Shown here one piece after another: positions 7,490-8,480 of a stretch of DNA of 8,480 bases; position 1 is the first letter of the stretch, and each line of letters starts with the position of its first letter. Made by a program: the position numbers and the translations under genes. The stretch spans positions 1 to 8,480 of the forward strand of contig DFBI01000200.1 of NCBI GenBank assembly GCA_002367335.1, read 5' to 3'. Below the pieces are notes generated by a model. It worked only from the letters and a program-made list of their open reading frames with translations. It had not been told where the DNA came from and did not search any database. This stretch comes from Syntrophaceae bacterium UBA3084. GTDB lineage: Bacteria; Desulfobacterota; Syntrophia; Syntrophales; UBA6807.

Positions 7490-8160
7490 TTGCTTATTCT
7501 CACTTTTGAGAATCAACTCCCCCCTACCAGTCCACTGGAACTCAGCTTCTCTAGAAACAATCTCCGGTGCCGCTCTGCCTTGCTCAGCAAGACCGAAGCT
7601 CCTAAAACACACTGTTTCCCACTTCTTCCCAAACCTAAATGAATCAATCCGGCGACGTCCCAGAGTTGACCATCCATACGTACTTTCGCATATCAGGTGT
7701 TCAAATACGGACAGACAATTCCTCCCAACGGAAATTTGCGCCAGGCTTCCAGCGATTCATCCAATTTCTCAAGGTCCTGCTCATCTGCATGCTGCTGGCT
7801 GCGCACCGCATAATTGCAAAGTTATCTCCCCCAATTGCCGGACGGAAGCGCCCTTCATACGCATCTCCACCAGAGCCCGCATTAGTGTTCTTTCACTCCG
7901 CATTCCGCTCTCCAGCGCACCTGCTGCACTCTGAACCGATACTCGGCCGTGCGAGATTTGATCATCTTGGGGTTAACCTAAGGCAACCTTCTCGATAGCC
8001 ATTTTTGCATTCGTGTGGCTTTGGAGAAGGTTCATCCGCCCTGGTCGCCCTTTTTCATGTTCAAATCTTGATTATTTAAGGGATCGTATCTGAACCATTT
8101 GCGGCGATATGTCCCACTATATCCTTAGGTAAAATACAATTTGCTTGGCGGGTCCTGTTT
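7490..8160 (-). mobile_element. IS256-family (mutator-type) transposase remnant, truncated and frame-shifted
   Basis: Minus-strand reading in several frames recovers IS256-type transposase motifs in the expected order. 8076-8150 gives LPKDIVGHIAANGSDTIP, then a stop. 7918-7781 gives ALESGMRSERTLMRALVEM and QLGEITLQLCG, closed by a stop. From about 7800 another frame gives DEQDLEKLDESLEAWRKFPL, a stop at 7693-7695, then YAKVRMDGQLWDVAGLIHLG, a GKQCVLG segment and SGLVGGELIL before similarity ends near 7490. In the family, the segment that here reads YLNT-stop-YAKV normally reads like LDARYEKV, carrying the first catalytic Asp; here Asn and a stop replace it. The second DDE Asp and the whole C-terminal part are missing. 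The copy is therefore inactive. The plus-strand open frames across this stretch are antisense shadows. Confidence 0.75.
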
Positions 8161-8245
8161 TTCTCCTTTCAGTCTTAGCCACCTAGATGGATGCCCAATC
8201 TATCACTTTCTTGTCTTTATCGAAAGAATGTTACACCAACATTTC

Positions 8246-8290
8246 GAGACACAGGCTGGAATGTCTTTAATCAATTTAGTGATGTGTCTC
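8246..8290. repeat. 8-bp inverted repeat, possible insertion-sequence end
   Basis: GAGACACA (8246-8253) pairs exactly with TGTGTCTC (8283-8290) across 29 bases. It lies about 100 bases upstream of where the IS256-type transposase would have started, about where the element's terminus is expected. Assignment as an IS end is inference from position only. Confidence 0.3.
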
Positions 8291-8291
8291 A

Positions 8292-8320
8292 TTATTTTCC
8301 AATAAAAACACTGAAAATAA
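8292..8320. repeat. AT-rich 8-bp inverted repeat downstream of the hydrolase
   Basis: TTATTTTC (8292-8299) and GAAAATAA (8313-8320) form a perfect but weak stem with a 13-base loop, about 60 bases past the hydrolase stop. Without GC in the stem it is unlikely to be a strong intrinsic terminator. Confidence 0.25.
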
Positions 8321-8378
8321 GTTGTCAATATCACGTTAATTGAAATATCGGCGAAAGAATTGCCATTGGGTTTGTTTG

Positions 8379-8480
8379 TCATTTGTCTAACTTCTCCGAA
8401 GTGTTGCGGATGAAACCAGCTATAGCTTGAAAGGCAAGTTCACGCTCCTCGCTTAATGTGACAACATGTCCAGCATTTTC
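8379..8480 (-). CDS. C-terminal end of an alpha/beta hydrolase, probably carboxylesterase (partial)
   Basis: The frame enters at the window's right edge and runs 33 codons to TGA at 8379-8381. It reads ENAGHVVTLSEERELAFQAI, then AGFIRNTSEKLDK. The GHVVTLSEERE pattern followed by an amphipathic helix ending in FI is typical of the C-terminus of Est30-like carboxylesterases and serine aminopeptidase (S33)-type hydrolases. In that family the His of GHV is the catalytic triad histidine. The nucleophile serine and acid residue lie outside the window, so the substrate cannot be judged. It points the same way as the operon but is separated by more than 1.1 kb containing the transposase remnant, so a joint transcript is unlikely. 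It looks like an ordinary housekeeping neighbour at the edge of the variable region. Confidence 0.65.
   Translation of the reverse strand, partial: ENAGHVVTLSEERELAFQAIAGFIRNTSEKLDK

Larger units (their letters stand above)
8161..8378. other. Gene-free stretch between transposase remnant and hydrolase
   Basis: I see no coding sequence here. It probably holds the former upstream end of the insertion sequence (AAAGGAG on the minus strand near 8165-8172 could be its ribosome site) and the 3' region of the hydrolase gene. It also holds the two short inverted repeats listed separately. Confidence 0.4.

Noticed and set aside
7467..7998. Plus-strand open frames of 155 and 119 residues starting at 7467 and 7639
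   Set aside because: They lie antisense to clear IS256-type transposase sequence, are rich in Pro, Arg, Ser and Ala without domain pattern, and overlap each other in different frames.
1..8480. CRISPR array, tRNA, rRNA or retron-type RNA
   Set aside because: No regularly spaced repeats, tRNA cloverleaf or conserved RNA element was recognised by eye in the non-coding stretches.

Overview
The window is about three-quarters filled by one two-gene operon on the minus strand (7212 down to 842), set between decayed DNA on both sides. The operon reads as a candidate conflict or defence module that I cannot match to a named system. The upstream gene encodes a 1633-residue protein with a very long, mostly helical, coiled-coil-bearing N-terminal part. 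Its C-terminal P-loop NTPase is of the STAND/AAA_16-like type (Walker A GGRRIGKS, Walker B with DE, a TGGHP motif, then a probable winged helix). The downstream gene overlaps it by ATGA and encodes a 490-residue protein with a second NTPase of the same general plan, ending in a HEPN-type domain with the ribonuclease motif R-x4-H (RDAVMHN). The inferred working model is that the large protein senses or scaffolds, and the small protein is the nucleotide-controlled RNA-cutting effector.

Layout. 1-171: AT-rich DNA with a small tandem repeat and a palindrome but no gene. 172-818: plus-strand gene remnant(s) with in-frame stops and frame changes; the first part looks like a discoidin-type (F5/8 type C) domain. 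842-2314 and 2311-7212: the operon. 7213-7466: its leader and promoter region, with a consensus -10 box and repeated AGATTTG words. About 7490-8160: minus-strand remnant of an IS256-family (mutator-type) transposase, broken by stops and frameshifts and lacking its C-terminal part. 8161-8378: no gene, only short inverted repeats. 8379-8480: the C-terminal end of an alpha/beta hydrolase, probably a carboxylesterase, on the minus strand and running off the window.

A 17-bp imperfect inverted repeat (14 matches) lies just outside the operon's last stop codon (822-838) and close to the truncated end of the transposase remnant (7467-7483). It may mark the ends of a transferred module, but it is AT-rich and could be chance.

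Organism: bacterial, with moderate GC in the operon and lower GC in the left flank. The transposase and the giant STAND-type ATPase would suit an environmental lineage such as Chloroflexota, but there is no marker gene, so this is only a guess. No tRNA, rRNA or CRISPR array was seen.
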